The translations under genes were made by a program, and so were the position numbers. A stretch of 64,000 bases of DNA, from contig NC_057832.1 in NCBI RefSeq assembly GCF_910594005.1, positions 104,109,152-104,173,151 of the forward strand. The letters are read 5' to 3'. Positions 49,301 through 59,284 of the stretch are shown here, in pieces; within the stretch, counting starts at the first letter, position 1; each line of letters opens with the position of its first letter. The DNA is from Cervus elaphus. Taxonomy: Eukaryota > Chordata > Mammalia > Artiodactyla > Cervidae. The notes under the pieces are model-generated. The model had not been told where the DNA came from and ran no database searches. It worked only from the letters and a program-made list of their open reading frames with translations.

Positions 49301-52300
49301 ATGTCTGCTCCAGTGGGTAAGACCCACTGGAGACAGTCAAAAAGAGCGAGAGAGAGATTCAAGATGACAGACTCAGAACAGATTCTTAAGGAAAAATTAG
49401 ATGTTTGATAAAGGCCCCTGACATTTGGGGTATGTCAGAATACTAATATATTCCTTTTATAGTAAGTTCTTCTATATCCCTGCTATGCACCAAAATCAAA
49501 GGTTATAAAGACCACAGGTCTGTCCCAATGTGAATTTTACACTACCAAGAAGCACAGGGGTCACTTCAAAGGTAATGAGCCTGAGCATTATCTCTGTATG
49601 CTTGAACAGAAGAGCCTAGAAAAGCAATCAACTACAAGGGTGCTCTCATCTGGGGAATATATGAGCCTCGGGAGATAAAGAGCTCATCACCAGGAGCCAG
49701 CAGGACAGGACAATTATCCTTTTTATGACCCAGTCCTTTTTACTTAAAAAACCCTAGGTTCCCATGCTGAATTGACAGCTACTTTCCAAGCTGGCACAGA
49801 GTTCCAATACTGGGGTTGGGTATGGACTACATTGAAAACCTGGCACCAACTCATATTTTTGGTCCTAACAGTGAGAAGGGACTTTCCCTAAGAAACGGTC
49901 CAGCCTTAGAAACGTGCTGTTTCTGCCCCTTGCGCCCCTCTTCCTTGGGTGTGAGGGGGAGGCTCTGAATGAAGGTGAGACACAAATCCCTGGAAACAGC
50001 ATCCCAGGTGCTGCTACTTTTTTTTTTTTTAAGATTGTTTTTTGATGTAGACCGTTTTTAAAGTGTTTATTGCATTTGTTACAATATTGCTTCTGTTTTT
50101 TGCTTTGGGATCATGTGTAATCTTAGCTCAACCAGGGATGGAACCCGCACTGCCCAAATTAGATGGCGAAATCTTAACACTGGACCTCCAGGAAAGTCCC
50201 TCATGTACTTCTGATACTTCCCAACTGTACCCAGAGAGAGCTGCTCGTGATAGTCACAAAGACCAGTCCTAAAACTTTTCCTTGCCTCTTCTTGGCCACT
50301 TGGGCCTTTGTTAGGAATCTTCTTTGTAATACGTATGATTATTCCTTAGTTTGCTATGTTGTATGCTTCCTAGGAGAGCTCTGTCCCACAGAACTTTGGT
50401 AAATCTGGAAATGTTCCACACCTGGGCTCTCCAACATGGTCACCACTAGTCACACATGGCTACTGAACATTTAAAATGTGACTAGAGAGATGGAGAAACT
50501 ATATATTTAATTTTATTTACTTTTTAATATTTAAATTTAAGTGTGAATAGTCACATGTAGCCAGTGATAACCACATGGGACAGTGAAGTTCTAGATCAAT
50601 TCGCTTCGTAAGTTATTGTTTTTATGTAGTTGCGAAGTTGTGTATGACTCTCTGTGGACTACAGCTTGCCAGGCTCCTCTGTACATGGGATTTCCCAGAC
50701 AACAAGCCTGGAGTGAGCTGCCCTTCCCTTCTTCAGGGGATCTTCCCAACCCAGGGATCGAACCTGGGGCTTTTGCATTGGCAGACAGATTTCTTTACCA
50801 CTGAGCCACCAGGGAAGCCTGGCTTCACACGTCAGTATGGTACTCCAGATTTAATGACAAGAGTCTATTAATTCTACACAGAGAAAATGCTGCTCCAAAG
50901 ATACAGGTGGGGCCTCCTCCCTGATCCACTGCCTCAGGAATGGGCCTCACTCTCACAGACAGAACCAAGAACCAAGGCAGATGGCCAAGAGCAAACTTAT
51001 CACCACTCTGAGAAAAGGAATCCAGACAAAACTGTGGCTGGGGCTCAACTGACCCTTCCTATATACAAAATAAAAGAGCACTGCTTACCTTTTTTTCAAA
51101 ATGATAATTCCTAGAATCATGTTGGCAATTAGAGAACCCTGTAAAAAGAGACAACAGTTTTAGTGCATGAAGGAAAGAAAATAATGTAATTCAAGACAAA
51201 TATGAACATAAGACAAGAGGGAAAAACAACTACAAAGATGGAGGTTAGGATTAATAATTAGTGAGAATCACTTGTTCTTAGGACAGCAAAAAAAAAAAAA
51301 CAAACTATAAAAATCTATCATAGAAAATAATAACACCTTTTAAAGATGACATTAAGAATAAAAATGATCAATTCCCAATATGGTCATAGTTGAAGCCAGG
51401 GCTAGCAGGAACATTACAGACTTATTTTTGGCAGGTTTTCTAATTAATTATTGTTGTCGTTTGTTGTTTAGTTGCTAAGTCATGTCGGACTCTTTTGCGA
51501 CCCCATGGACTGTAACCCATCAGGCTCCTTTGTCCATGGAATTCTCCAGGCAAGAATACTGGAGTGGGTTGCCACTCTCCTGCAGGGTATCTTCCCCACC
51601 CAGGGATTAAACCCAGGCCTCCTGCTTGACAGGAGGATTCCTTCCTACCGAGCCACCTGGGAAGCCCATAGAATTCACAGGAGCCTTTAATAAGCTTCTC
51701 CTCAGCCGCTGTTCGACTGAATGAAGTTGGGCAGGGACCTCTTCTCTTCTCTCGAAAGGCATCAGTCAGTCAGCAAGTGTTTACTGAAAGTCTACTCTGT
51801 GCGCAATGCTCTGAAGGTCATCTTAGTTATTATAATCAGCTCTGGAAAGTTCCTTTAGGGAATCTCACATTTCATCTCACAAAAATCTCAGGCCACACAA
51901 AAAAGTTATTATTCCAATTTTCACCCATTTTGCATTCCTCTACAAGCCTAACTACATTCCCCTTTGAGTTTCTCTCCTGTTCTCAGGAAACACTCTGTCC
52001 TTATTTATACACAAACTAAACGAAACTCTCCCACCATGCCTGAGGCAAAGACGAAAACCCCTGCTGCTCCGGGAGAAACCCTACCTTCCTCAAGAATTTC
52101 CCTTTGGCTAATTATTTCAAGTCTCTGCTTTCAAAAAACAGCAGAAAAAAGAAGTAATCTATACCACATACTAGAAGTAAATATAATTTTACAGAAGAAA
52201 CAAAAAGTGATGAGAAAAAAGTTAAATAACATTCTTAGCAAGACTGAATATAAAACCGACCAGAAAATTAAAGGCAAGATCTGTTATCTGAGGAAATTTT

Positions 52301-55300
52301 AACTTTGCTTTTATTAACTGCCTATAAGCCTCTGATAAATGAAAAGTAAACCATCCACCTTCACATTTTTATCTTTATGCCTTCCATCTCAGATGAAATT
52401 CAGCCTCTTTTCATTCATCCATAAGACCTAGTCTTACACCCTAGACTTTACTTCCTATAGGAACTTTGAATTTAATGGACCCGCTTAACTTCATTTTCCA
52501 GAGGAACATATGCATGTGAGTCTGCAGACTTACAGATCTAAATATCATGTGCAGGGGCATGGCGATGTTAAGATTCAGGGCGTAGTTGTTCACCACGCTG
52601 ACAGTGAAGAACATGGTCACCATTACGGCGTAGTACCTGAGAGGCAGAGACAGCAGTTCATCATCACATAGGGTCTACAATTTCAAGAAAATCAAGTAGA
52701 CTAGGAAATACATATTTTTTATTTTAAAAGTATTGTGCTTATCTTCTCTGTGTTAAAAGACTGTATCACTATCACATGAAGTCAAATACCAAGTATATAT
52801 GAAAATACTTCACAAAGCTAGACTAACACAGAAAAAGTTTGAACTATAGAATGTGTTTCAAGAAACACTATTTTAATATTCTTCCATAATGATAAAAAAC
52901 AACAACTTAAAAAAATTTAGGAACTCTAATCACTTAGAAAGATAAAGGGATAAATACAAAAGAAAAAATTTTATATTTGTATGCCCCCATTTTGAGCTAG
53001 AAAATATTTAAGATGACTCTCATATAAATCAGCTTAAACCATTTAAAATGCTTTTCTCTCTTGGTAGGCTAAACATCGGCAATTTCATACAATTCAACCT
53101 AATATATTCAAAATGAGAAAAACTGTATTTGAAGTATCAATTCGGTTACTCAGTTGTGTCTGACTCTTTGCGACCCCAAGAACTGCAGCACGCCAGGCTT
53201 CCCTGTCCATCACCAACTCCCAGAGCTTGCTCAAACTCATGTCCATCGAGTAGGTGATGCCCTCCAACCATCTCATCCTCGGTCGTCCCCTTTTCCTCCT
53301 GCCTTCGATCTTTCTTAGCATTAGGATCTTTTCCAATGAATCAGCTCTTCACATCAGGTACCAAAAGTATTGGAGTTTCAGCTTCAGCATCAGTCCTGCC
53401 AATGAATATTCAGGACTGATTTCCTTTAATTGACTGGTTGAATCTCCCTGCAGTCCAAGGGACTCTCAAGAGTCTTCTCCAACACCATGGTTCAAAAGCA
53501 TCAATTCTTTGGGGCTCAGTTTTCTTTATAGTCCAACTCTCACATCCGTACATGGCTACTGGAAAAACGATAGCTTTGACTAGATGGACCTTTGTTGGCA
53601 AAGTAATGTCTCTGCTTTTTAATATGCTGTCTAGTTTGGTCATAGCTTTTCTTGCAAGGAGCAAGCATCTTTTAATTTCATGGCTGCAATCACCATCTGC
53701 AGTGATTTTGGAGTCCAAGAAAATAAGGTCTGTCATTGTTTCTATTGTTTCCCCATCTATTTGCCATGAAGTGATGGGACTGGATGCCATGATCTTAATT
53801 TTTTGAATGTTGAGCTTTAAGCCAACTTTTTCACTCTCCTCTTTTACTTTCATCAACAGGCTCTTTAGTTTTTCTTCACTTTCTGCCTAAGGGTGGTGTC
53901 ATCTGCTTATCTGAAGTTATTGATATTTTTCCCGGCAATCTTGATTCCAGTTTGTGTTTCATCCAGCCTGACATTTTGCATGATGTACTCCACATATAAG
54001 CTTAATAAGCAGGGTGACAATATACAGCCTTGATGTATTCCTTTCCCAATTTGGAACCAGTCTGTTGTTCCATGCCTGGTTCTAACTGTTGCTTCTTGAC
54101 CTGCATACAGACTTCTCAGGAGGAAGGTAAGGTGATCTGGTATTCCCATCTCTTTAAGAACTTTCCACAGTTTGTTGTGATCCACACAGTCAAAGGCTTT
54201 GGCATAGTCAATAAAGCAGAAATGGATGTTTTTCTGGAACTCTCTTGCTTTTTTGATGATCCAGTGAAGGCTGGCAATTTGATCTCTGCTTCCTCTGCCT
54301 TTTCTAAATCCAGCTTGAACATCTGGACGTTCTTGGTTCACATACTGTTGAAACCTCACTTGGAGAATTTTGAGCATTACTTTGCTAGTGTATGAGATGA
54401 CTGCAATTGTGTGGTAGTTGAGCATTCTTTGGCATTGCCTTTCTTAGGGATTGGAATGAAAACTGACCTTTTCCAGTCCTGTGGCCACTACTGAGTTTTC
54501 CAAATTTGCTGTCATATTGAGTGTAGCACTTTCACAAATCATCTTTTAGGATTTGAAATAGCTCAACTGGAATTCCATCACATCCACTAGCTTTGTTCGT
54601 ATTTGAAGTATTGGGTTGGCCAAAAAGTTTGTTTGGTTTTTTTTTTGTAAGATGTTACAGAAAAACCTGAATGAACTTTATGATCAACCCAAAGCAGAGC
54701 TAAAGAATTCAGGGCAAATGTCAACAAGTGGTTCCATATTCTTCAGGAAGTGTCGGAAGTCTTTGAGCACAGAATCCCATTCTTTTACCCCTTTGCACAT
54801 CTAGAGAATGTGACACATTGAGTCTCAAGTTACCTTCCCTAACAAGAACCAGTTTTGTGTTCCTGGTGAGGTAGTGGGCTCTCTGCCCTCAAGGCAGCCA
54901 TGCCAGGGCAACATTAACCCAGTTTGGGAAGTTTGAAGAGCTTTACAATGAACGCAGAACCCAGTAATACACACATGCAGAGTTACTGCTAAGAGCAATT
55001 TCACAGCTTCTGAATAACAAACTTAGTGATTCACAAGCTTTTTTGTCCAATTTTCCTTGTCCTGTCTTGAAAAGATGCCATTTGGAGATAGAGTTCATCA
55101 AGTTCTTTCAGGATAATTAATTCCAACTATTCCACATCACTGCCTACATATTGCACTGCCTAGAAATTGCTTGTGGGGATGAATGACATGAGCAAGATGT
55201 TGATTATGCCTTCACAGACAGAAAATAAAATAGCCAGCACAAACTGCACACATGGGAGAATGGTTGTTAGGGAAGTTCATGGGGAGCCTCCAAAGGCAGG

Positions 55301-56735
55301 TTAGGGAGTTTGGGCTTAACTCTGAGTCCAGGGGTGAACCCCAAGCGCTTGTGAGAGTGGGTGCTACAATACAATGGTAGGAAGCTGACATGGAGGGACG
55401 AACAGCTAGGTGATGGGCAGGAGATCAGCCTGCTAGGCTATTAGTATAAAAGTTACGGCAAGAGTGGAAATGTTCTTGAGCTATGCTACTGGCTGCCAGA
55501 GCAGAAAGAAATAATGGAAGGAGAAGGAGAAGAACCAGAGGAATCAAAAAAGGTTGGGGCTTCTGCTCTAATGTAAATGCTGGTCTTGGAAGGAGAAAGT
55601 TTTATACAGATACCAAAGCCACTGGGGGATGGGGGTATTTATCCTACTAAATACTCACAACTGGATGGATCACACTCTGTCTCTGTGTGCATGTGTCTTT
55701 TGTTTTTAATTGAACAACAGGACCCAATGTATAACACAGAGAACTCTACTCAATATTCTGTAATAGCCTATACAGGAAAAGAATCTGAAGAAGAATGGAT
55801 ATATGTATACGTATACATATCTGTAACTGAATCACTTTGTTGTACACCTGAAACAAATATATTGTTAATCAATGCTACCCCAATATAAAATAAAAATCAA
55901 ATTTAAAACATAATAAATACACTTTGATTTCAAGTATCTCACAGCAAGAACACTGTTTTTCAATACAATGTTTATTATAAGATCTGCCCTGTTTCTATTT
56001 GGCCCCATGAATATAATTACACAAATTTGGACTAATGGATGGAGGTCTGGAAATAAGAATCTTACCTTAGTTTGCCATTCATTTTGTTCTGATTGAGGTG
56101 AAATTCACATAACAAAAAACCAACCATTTTACAGTGAACAATTCAGTGGTGTTTAGTATTGTGTTGGCCAAAAAGTTTGTTTGGGTTACAGAAAAACCAA
56201 CTCAATATATTACAATATTGTGTAACTACCACTTCCATCTCCAAAAGCCATTAGTTTTTTTAAAAGTAATGACAATACCACTCTTACCATATTTGGATAC
56301 CATCAGGAGGATAACACACATAAGTACTTAAAAATTGGTTATCACACTAGGCCTTTAACTGACCATATGCCAGACACAGAAGATACACAGACACACACAC
56401 ATACACAAATGAGTTATTTTAAGTGTTGTGGCAGGAACTGTATTCTGAAAATAGGCTCCCTGGAGTTTCACCACATATTAAATTCAGAAAATGAATTATT
56501 CTACTGCTATCTTTGATATAAATCTTATAAAAGGATGCCTCACATTCCTTTTATATGGTTACGAGAAGAAAAGCTGTTAAGTTTTTTAAAGGGGCTAAAA
56601 GAAGACTTCAACGTGCCATACCTTATTGGGATAGCTGGACGCTTCCTTCCCAAATCAGCCTCAAAGAGGAAGCCTTCCACAGCGATAAATAAAAACTGTG
56701 CAAATGTCACAATGTTCCCACATCCTGGATGTTTC
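40081..56735 (-). CDS. SLC35B4: SLC35B4 gene, coding exons 2-10 (UDP-xylose/UDP-GlcNAc transporter)
   Basis: Multi-pass membrane transporter of the SLC35B family that carries UDP-xylose and UDP-N-acetylglucosamine into the Golgi/ER lumen for glycan and proteoglycan synthesis (known for the family). Nine exons on the minus strand encode residues 26-331 and sum to 919 coding bases including the stop. With two bases from exon 1 this gives 306 residues, exactly filling a 331-residue protein like the human one. All junction phases agree and no stop interrupts. Landmark peptides are KHPGCGNIVTFAQFLFIAVE in exon 2, NNYALNLNIAMPLHMIFRS in exon 3, LTTECASLTVTLVVTLRKF and LYFQNPFTLWHW in exon 10, and a lysine-rich tail ending KKN. 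Eight introns have AG acceptors; seven have GT donors and one has GC. Exon 1 (start codon and first membrane segment) is not in the window. The match to human is from memory of the family, not a search. Confidence 0.96.
40762..40979 (+). mobile_element. Bov-tA SINE with perfect 12-bp target-site duplication
   Basis: Flanked by AAGGTGGTTCAA at 40762-40773 and 40968-40979. The body runs from GGGCTTTCCTTGTGGCTCAG to GGACATGACTGAGCAACTAT. Intron 9 of SLC35B4. Confidence 0.94.
41365..41440 (-). CDS. SLC35B4: SLC35B4 exon 9
   Basis: 76 bases completing Glu225 and encoding residues 226-249 (LYQVPVIGVTVPIMWFYLLM to NVIT) plus CA of Gln250. The acceptor is ATCTCTGCAG. The donor is ACTCA followed by GTATCC, a weak site. 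The frame into exon 10 (G completing Gln, then Tyr-Val-Cys-Ile-Arg) confirms this boundary. Confidence 0.93.
42040..42172 (-). mobile_element. Partial Bov-tA SINE
   Basis: Reverse-oriented tail and middle: GTTCAGTTCAGTCACTCAGT, then AATTCTCCAGGCAAGAACAC and GGGTTGCCATTTCCCTCTCC. The tRNA head is missing. Intron 8 of SLC35B4. Confidence 0.85.
42684..42907 (+). mobile_element. Bov-tA SINE with perfect 12-bp target-site duplication
   Basis: Flanked by CTTGAATTATAC at 42684-42695 and 42896-42907. The body runs from GGGCTTCTCTGGTAGCTCAG to AAAACTTTCA. Intron 8 of SLC35B4. Confidence 0.93.
43790..43866. repeat. Mariner-type MITE
   Basis: From TTGGGTTGACCAAAAAGTTT to GGGGCCAACCTAA, about 77 bases with complementary ends. 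Intron 8 of SLC35B4. Confidence 0.8.
44444..44519 (-). CDS. SLC35B4: SLC35B4 exon 8
   Basis: 76 bases encoding residues 200-224 (HALPLPGFIFLASDIYDHAV to NNS) plus the first base of Glu225. The acceptor is TTTCCCTAG and the donor is TCTG followed by GTGAGT. The LFNNS stretch contains an N-x-S-type pattern; whether it is glycosylated depends on a lumenal position that I cannot show. Confidence 0.94.
44664..44908 (+). mobile_element. Bov-tA SINE with perfect 14-bp target-site duplication
   Basis: Flanked by CAGTGCTTTTAATA at 44664-44677 and 44895-44908. The body runs from GCTTCCCAGGTGGC to GACTTAAGTGACTGAGCACA. Intron 7 of SLC35B4, about 145 bases from exon 8. Confidence 0.93.
45307..45350 (+). 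repeat. Two-copy 24-bp direct repeat
   Basis: CACAGTAAACATTTAC occurs at 45307-45322 and again at 45331-45346, giving a 24-base period. Intron 7 of SLC35B4. Confidence 0.9.
46102..46211 (-). CDS. SLC35B4: SLC35B4 exon 7
   Basis: 110 bases completing Gly163 and encoding residues 164-199 (IGALTFALLMSARM to HSKEALFYN). The acceptor is GCTTTTCAG and the donor is TATAAT followed by GTAAGC. The incoming bases GC fit only a preceding exon that ends with a single G, which supports the GC donor of exon 6. Confidence 0.95.
46427..46505. repeat. Mariner-type MITE
   Basis: About 79 bases from TTGGGTTGGATAAAAAGTTC to TTTTTGGCCAACCCAATA, near-palindromic, with ends typical of the ruminant mariner-type MITE. 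Intron 6 of SLC35B4. Confidence 0.82.
46520..47140 (-). repeat. Old L1 fragment
   Basis: Diverged sequence with the composition and phrases of the 3' part of old L1s read in reverse (CAATTTACCATAAACAATTT, GTTTGCATTTCTTTGTTTAG). Intron 6 of SLC35B4. Confidence 0.55.
47340..47385 (+). repeat. Possible MER5A end
   Basis: GAGATTCTGATGACCAGTCA followed by GTTTGGGAACATTG resembles the right end of MER5A. Short and uncertain. Confidence 0.35.
47810..47870 (-). CDS. SLC35B4: SLC35B4 exon 6 (GC donor)
   Basis: 61 bases encoding residues 143-162 (TSQSSSTENDGFQAFAWWLL) plus the first base of Gly163. The acceptor is ATTTCCTAG. The donor reads CTAG followed by GCAAGT, a non-canonical GC site with otherwise ideal consensus. 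No nearby GT donor keeps the frame into exon 7. Confidence 0.93.
48090..48171 (-). CDS. SLC35B4: SLC35B4 exon 5
   Basis: 82 bases that complete Arg115 and encode residues 116-142 (YSIFKYTSIA to SAKQV). The acceptor is ATTTTTGCAG and the donor is GTG followed by GTAAGA. An alternative donor three bases earlier (CAG, then GTGGTA) would drop Val142, but the GTAAGA site fits the family better. Confidence 0.93.
48741..48850. repeat. AT-rich palindromic tract
   Basis: A perfect inverted repeat with 16-base arms (48741-48756 and 48759-48774) around AA is followed by a second, imperfect inverted repeat built from TAATAC/GTATTA units up to about 48850. It could form a cruciform. Intron 4 of SLC35B4. 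Confidence 0.85.
49308..49332. repeat. Small perfect hairpin
   Basis: Arms CTCCAGTGGGT (49308-49318) and ACCCACTGGAG (49322-49332) are perfect reverse complements around a 3-base loop. Intron 4 of SLC35B4; function unknown. Confidence 0.8.
50013..50206 (-). mobile_element. CHR-type tRNA SINE
   Basis: Starts with a T run and AAGATTG, then TTTATTGCATTTGTTACAAT and CAACCAGGGATGGAACCCGC, ending CCTCCAGGAAAGTCCCT, the reverse complement of a ruminant CHR-like SINE head. Intron 4 of SLC35B4. Confidence 0.75.
50375..50595. repeat. Ancient DNA-transposon-like remnant
   Basis: Inverted CACATGG-type ends flank an AT-rich core (ACTAGTCACACATGGCTACT at one side and AGTCACATGTAGCCAGTGAT at the other), as in non-autonomous hAT-like mammalian MER elements. 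The family name is not certain. Confidence 0.45.
50628..50820 (-). mobile_element. Bov-tA SINE
   Basis: Reverse-oriented: GTTGCGAAGTTGTGTATGAC, then a diverged middle and ACTGAGCCACCAGGGAAGCC. Intron 4 of SLC35B4, about 270 bases from exon 4 and in the same orientation as the gene. Confidence 0.85.
51089..51138 (-). CDS. SLC35B4: SLC35B4 exon 4
   Basis: A short 50-base exon encoding GSLIANMILGIIILKK plus two bases of Arg115. The acceptor is TTTTTACAG and the donor is AAAAAAAG followed by GTAAGC. It was too short to stand out as an open frame; it was placed by protein similarity, phase and both splice sites. Confidence 0.93.
51455..51668 (-). mobile_element. Bov-tA SINE
   Basis: Reverse-oriented: TTGCTAAGTCATGTCGGACT, then AGGCAAGAATACTGGAGTGG, then GAGCCACCTGGGAAGCCC. 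Intron 3 of SLC35B4. Confidence 0.88.
52534..52636 (-). CDS. SLC35B4: SLC35B4 exon 3
   Basis: 103 bases encoding the last base of Arg64 and residues 65-98 (YYAVMVTMFF to IFRS). The acceptor is CTCTCAG and the donor is TCT followed by a perfect GTAAGT. It covers a hydrophobic membrane segment and the NNYALNLNIAMPLHM stretch typical of SLC35B4. It ends in phase 0. Confidence 0.95.
53125..54611 (-). mobile_element. 5'-truncated BovB LINE with perfect 13-bp target-site duplication
   Basis: The 3' half of BovB, an RTE-type LINE, lies at 53138-54598 between two copies of GTATTTGAAGTAT (53125-53137 and 54599-54611). Minus-strand frames show reverse-transcriptase blocks: KVMLKILQVRFQQYVN, FIDYAKAFDCVDHNKLWKVL and GIHQGCILSPCL, followed by a stop in place of Tyr in the YADD core. 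C-terminal blocks such as AMYGCESWTIKK follow. Decayed and incomplete. Intron 2 of SLC35B4. Confidence 0.93.
53410..54425 (-). pseudogene. BovB reverse-transcriptase remnant
   Basis: Two open stretches (54425-53907 and 53856-53410) together cover the RTE reverse-transcriptase fingers/palm and C-terminal region. The catalytic YADD is lost: the first frame ends at NNFR where Tyr-Ala-Asp-Asp should follow. No endonuclease domain remains. Confidence 0.85.
54611..54693. repeat. Mariner-type MITE
   Basis: A palindromic element of about 80 bases beginning TTGGGTTGGCCAAAAAGTTT and ending near GATCAACCCAA. Its left end abuts the right target-site copy of the BovB insertion. The central T run and a decayed right arm set it apart from the consensus as I remember it. 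Confidence 0.75.
55690..55915 (+). mobile_element. L1 3' end fragment
   Basis: A typical L1 3' UTR: a TTGTACACCTGAAAC block followed by TTAATCAATGCTACCCCAAT and an A-rich end. Intron 2 of SLC35B4. Confidence 0.75.
56157..56210. repeat. Shortened mariner-type MITE remnant
   Basis: It begins ATTGTGTTGGCCAAAAAGTT and ends CAACTCAATA, the termini of the ruminant mariner-type palindrome, but the middle is shortened. Intron 2 of SLC35B4. Confidence 0.6.
56622..56735 (-). CDS. SLC35B4: SLC35B4 exon 2
   Basis: 114 bases encoding residues 26-63 plus two bases of Arg64. The acceptor is CCACTCCACAG before GAAACATCC, and the donor is ATAAG followed by GTATGG. It starts and ends in phase 2. It contains the conserved KHPGCGNIVTFAQF motif and a charged segment (FEADLGRK). 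This is the first coding exon visible from the 5' side. The incoming phase requires an upstream exon ending with the first two bases of an Arg codon, as exon 1 of this gene should. Confidence 0.95.
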
Positions 56736-57139
56736 CTGTGGAGTGGATAACAGAAAGAAAAAAAAGCACAGAAAACCGAGATAAAGGGCATTAAGACTTG
56801 TTTTACTGATAGTTCAGAATAACAGGGAAGATGGATTTCTATTACCCACTGTCCATCTTTATTTCAGTTTTCATATCCCATGGATCTCACACACACAGCA
56901 ACAGACCCACAGAGAACATCCATTTTCTTCCTTCACTCTTCTGAGGGTGTAGCAGGCCAGGAGGAAGAACCACTCTGATAATGCTCATTCCGAGAACTAT
57001 GATACAACTTTCCCAGTGAACTGTAGGAAGTTGGTCATAGGTTCTCATCGGGATCCTCACTTAACCAAGAGGGCTTTAGTCCAGATCCTTGTCAGCTTGG
57101 GCACAAAGTCCAGAGACAGAAATACACTCAGGTCTGTAA

Positions 57140-57345
57140 TGATTTAGTTTCCCTTGTGGCTCAGCTGGTAAAGAGTCCGCCTGTAATGCGGGAGACCTGG
57201 GTTCGATCCCTGGGTTGGGAAGATCTCCTGGAGAAGGGAAAGGCTACCCACTCCAGTATTCTGGCCTGGAGAATTCCATGGACTGTGTAGTCCATGGGGC
57301 CGCCAAGTGACACAACTGAGCCACTTTCACTTTAACCTGTAATGT
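57140..57345 (+). mobile_element. Bov-tA SINE
   Basis: It carries the tRNA-like head (CTTGTGGCTCAGCTGGTAAA, then GGTTCGATCCCTGGGTTGGG) and the BovB-like tail ending GAGCCACTTTCACTTT. An imperfect repeat of CTGTAATG-TTTA flanks it. Intron 1 of SLC35B4. Confidence 0.9.
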
Positions 57346-58103
57346 TTACATATCCTCCCGACCAGGAATGTCCAAGACTGCTGTCAATCAAAGACGCCTG
57401 TCAGTGTTGGCCACAAGAACACTCCCTTAGACAGAGACCCCATGGGGGCCACACCTGGCTGGGGGGAGAGGGACTCGGAATCTTACTCTTTTTCTAAGTA
57501 TAAAGCACAGGATAAACATACAGCATGTAAGTCCATTTATAGTGTATCTGCAGAGGGATGACTAGGGGGAAAGAAATGCCTACAAAGGGTCTTTTGTGGG
57601 CACTGGGGGAGGGGCAATGATGAAGACAAGACTGAGGAGCACTGTTACAGTCTACCAGTCTCCACTATCCTTAACACAAATGTACTAGGCACTCAATGTA
57701 CATCCCTGGACTTCACTGGAACCGCTTCAGTCATCTATGTCAGGGTTGGGGAATCTTCCACAGTGACGCTTAGGAACAAATCTACAAGGTAGTAAAATTC
57801 TCTGACATCCCTCTTCAGGCACTTTGTGAAAGTTAGTTACTTAATATGTATGGTTTGTTTTCAGCTTCATTTAGCATCATGTAGTGCTGCCCCATCACTG
57901 GAAGAAGGAAACAGTGAGCAGTTGTCTTTGTTTTCCTGAGTCCTCCACAGTCCTCACGTTACCATTATTCCCAAATTATGAAATAGAGCCTCCCAATTCT
58001 GTATCCGCATCTTCACCAAAGACATGTACTCAAGCCTAGTGAGTAGAGGGATTTAACAAATATTATATATTAAAATAACGTTATTTATTAACAACTCCAT
58101 TCT

Positions 58104-58345
58104 CTACTGGTGGTGTCGGTGCTCAGTTACTCAGTCGTGTCCTACTCTTTGTGACCCGCTATGGACTGCAGCCCGCCAGGCTCCTCTGTCCACGGGATTC
58201 TCCAGTCAAGAATACTGGAGTGGGTTGCCATGCCCTCCTCCAGCGGATCTTCCCGACCCAGGGACTGAATTCACATCTCCTGCACCTACTGCATTGCAGG
58301 TGCATTCTTTACTGCTGAGCCACCAGGGAAGTCCCTATTGGTGGT
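58104..58345 (-). mobile_element. Bov-tA SINE with 11-bp target-site duplication
   Basis: Reverse-oriented Bov-tA between CTACTGGTGGT (58104-58114) and CTATTGGTGGT (58335-58345), one mismatch. It reads AGTCGTGTCC on entry and CTGAGCCACCAGGGAAGTC at the far edge. Confidence 0.9.
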
Positions 58346-58699
58346 ATTAATATTAAAATAGCAATCCCAAGGACTCATCCTTAAATTCACTAAATAAAAA
58401 TAAACAATGCCAAGCATAAGCCATTCCTGTATAGCACTGTGCTTTCCATCTGAAGCGGAACTGTTACTCCTCTAGGCTCTACTGCTTATGAAGGTTTCCT
58501 TGAAAACTACTGCTCTGTGTTCAACGATCTCTTTTGGTACTCCTTATGTTCGAGGGACAGGGCGAAACATGGCAGGAATTCATACATAATCATGTAAGTC
58601 ATTCCCCTCATTCTAGGAACTAACCAATACTATGAGCCTAAATATAAGTGACAGGAGAGGGAACTTTAGCTTTAGCACAGTGCTCTTCAACTCCGGCTG

Positions 58700-59010
58700 A
58701 AATGAAAGTGAAAGTCGCTCAGTCCTGTCCGACTCTTTGCGACCCCATGGACTATACAGTCCATGGAATTCTCCAGGCCACAATATTGGAGTGGGTAGCC
58801 TTTCCTTTCTCCAGGGGATCTTCCTAACCCAGGTCTCCTACACTGCAGGCAGATTCTTTACCAGCTGAGCCACAAGGGAAGCCCAAGAATACTGGAGTGG
58901 GTAGTCCCTATCCCTTCTTCAACAGATCTTCCAGACCCAGGAATCAAAGCGGGGTCTCCTGCACTGCAGGCAGATTCTTCACCAGCTGGGCCACAAGGGA
59001 CTCAGGCTAG
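58700..59010 (-). mobile_element. Dimeric Bov-tA SINE (partial unit plus full unit)
   Basis: On the minus strand a tRNA-head-only unit (about 59000 to 58885) is joined directly to a complete Bov-tA unit (58884 to about 58705). The partial unit stops at CCAGTATTCTT and the next unit starts at once with GGGCTTCCCTTGTGGCTCAG. The junction matches the dimer at 31972-32284. Confidence 0.85.
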
Positions 59011-59019
59011 GCTGCTCTT

Positions 59020-59140
59020 TAAAAACCCATAAACCTGAGAAGCCCCACCCTCCCCTGTGGGCTGGGGCCCTGGAATCTGTACTTTTGAAAGTTCCCACTA
59101 GATCCTAATGTGCACCCAGAGCTGAGAACCACTAGGGTAG
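59020..59140 (+). repeat. MER5A-like DNA transposon remnant
   Basis: It resembles the 3' half of MER5A (non-autonomous hAT): GGAATCTGTACTTTT, then a CCTAATGTGCAC stretch and a GAGAACCACTAGGG end. Recognised from memory of the consensus. Confidence 0.55.
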
Positions 59141-59284
59141 GTCTGGGAGGTGTAGGAGTGTGTGTGTGCATAAGACGCACAAGTCTTAAGGGCTGCCATG
59201 GGGCTGAGGGTCCATGTGCTCCACAGAGCCTGTGTATGCCACGTTGCTACAGTCACATGTGACTCTTTGTGACCCTACGGCTTA

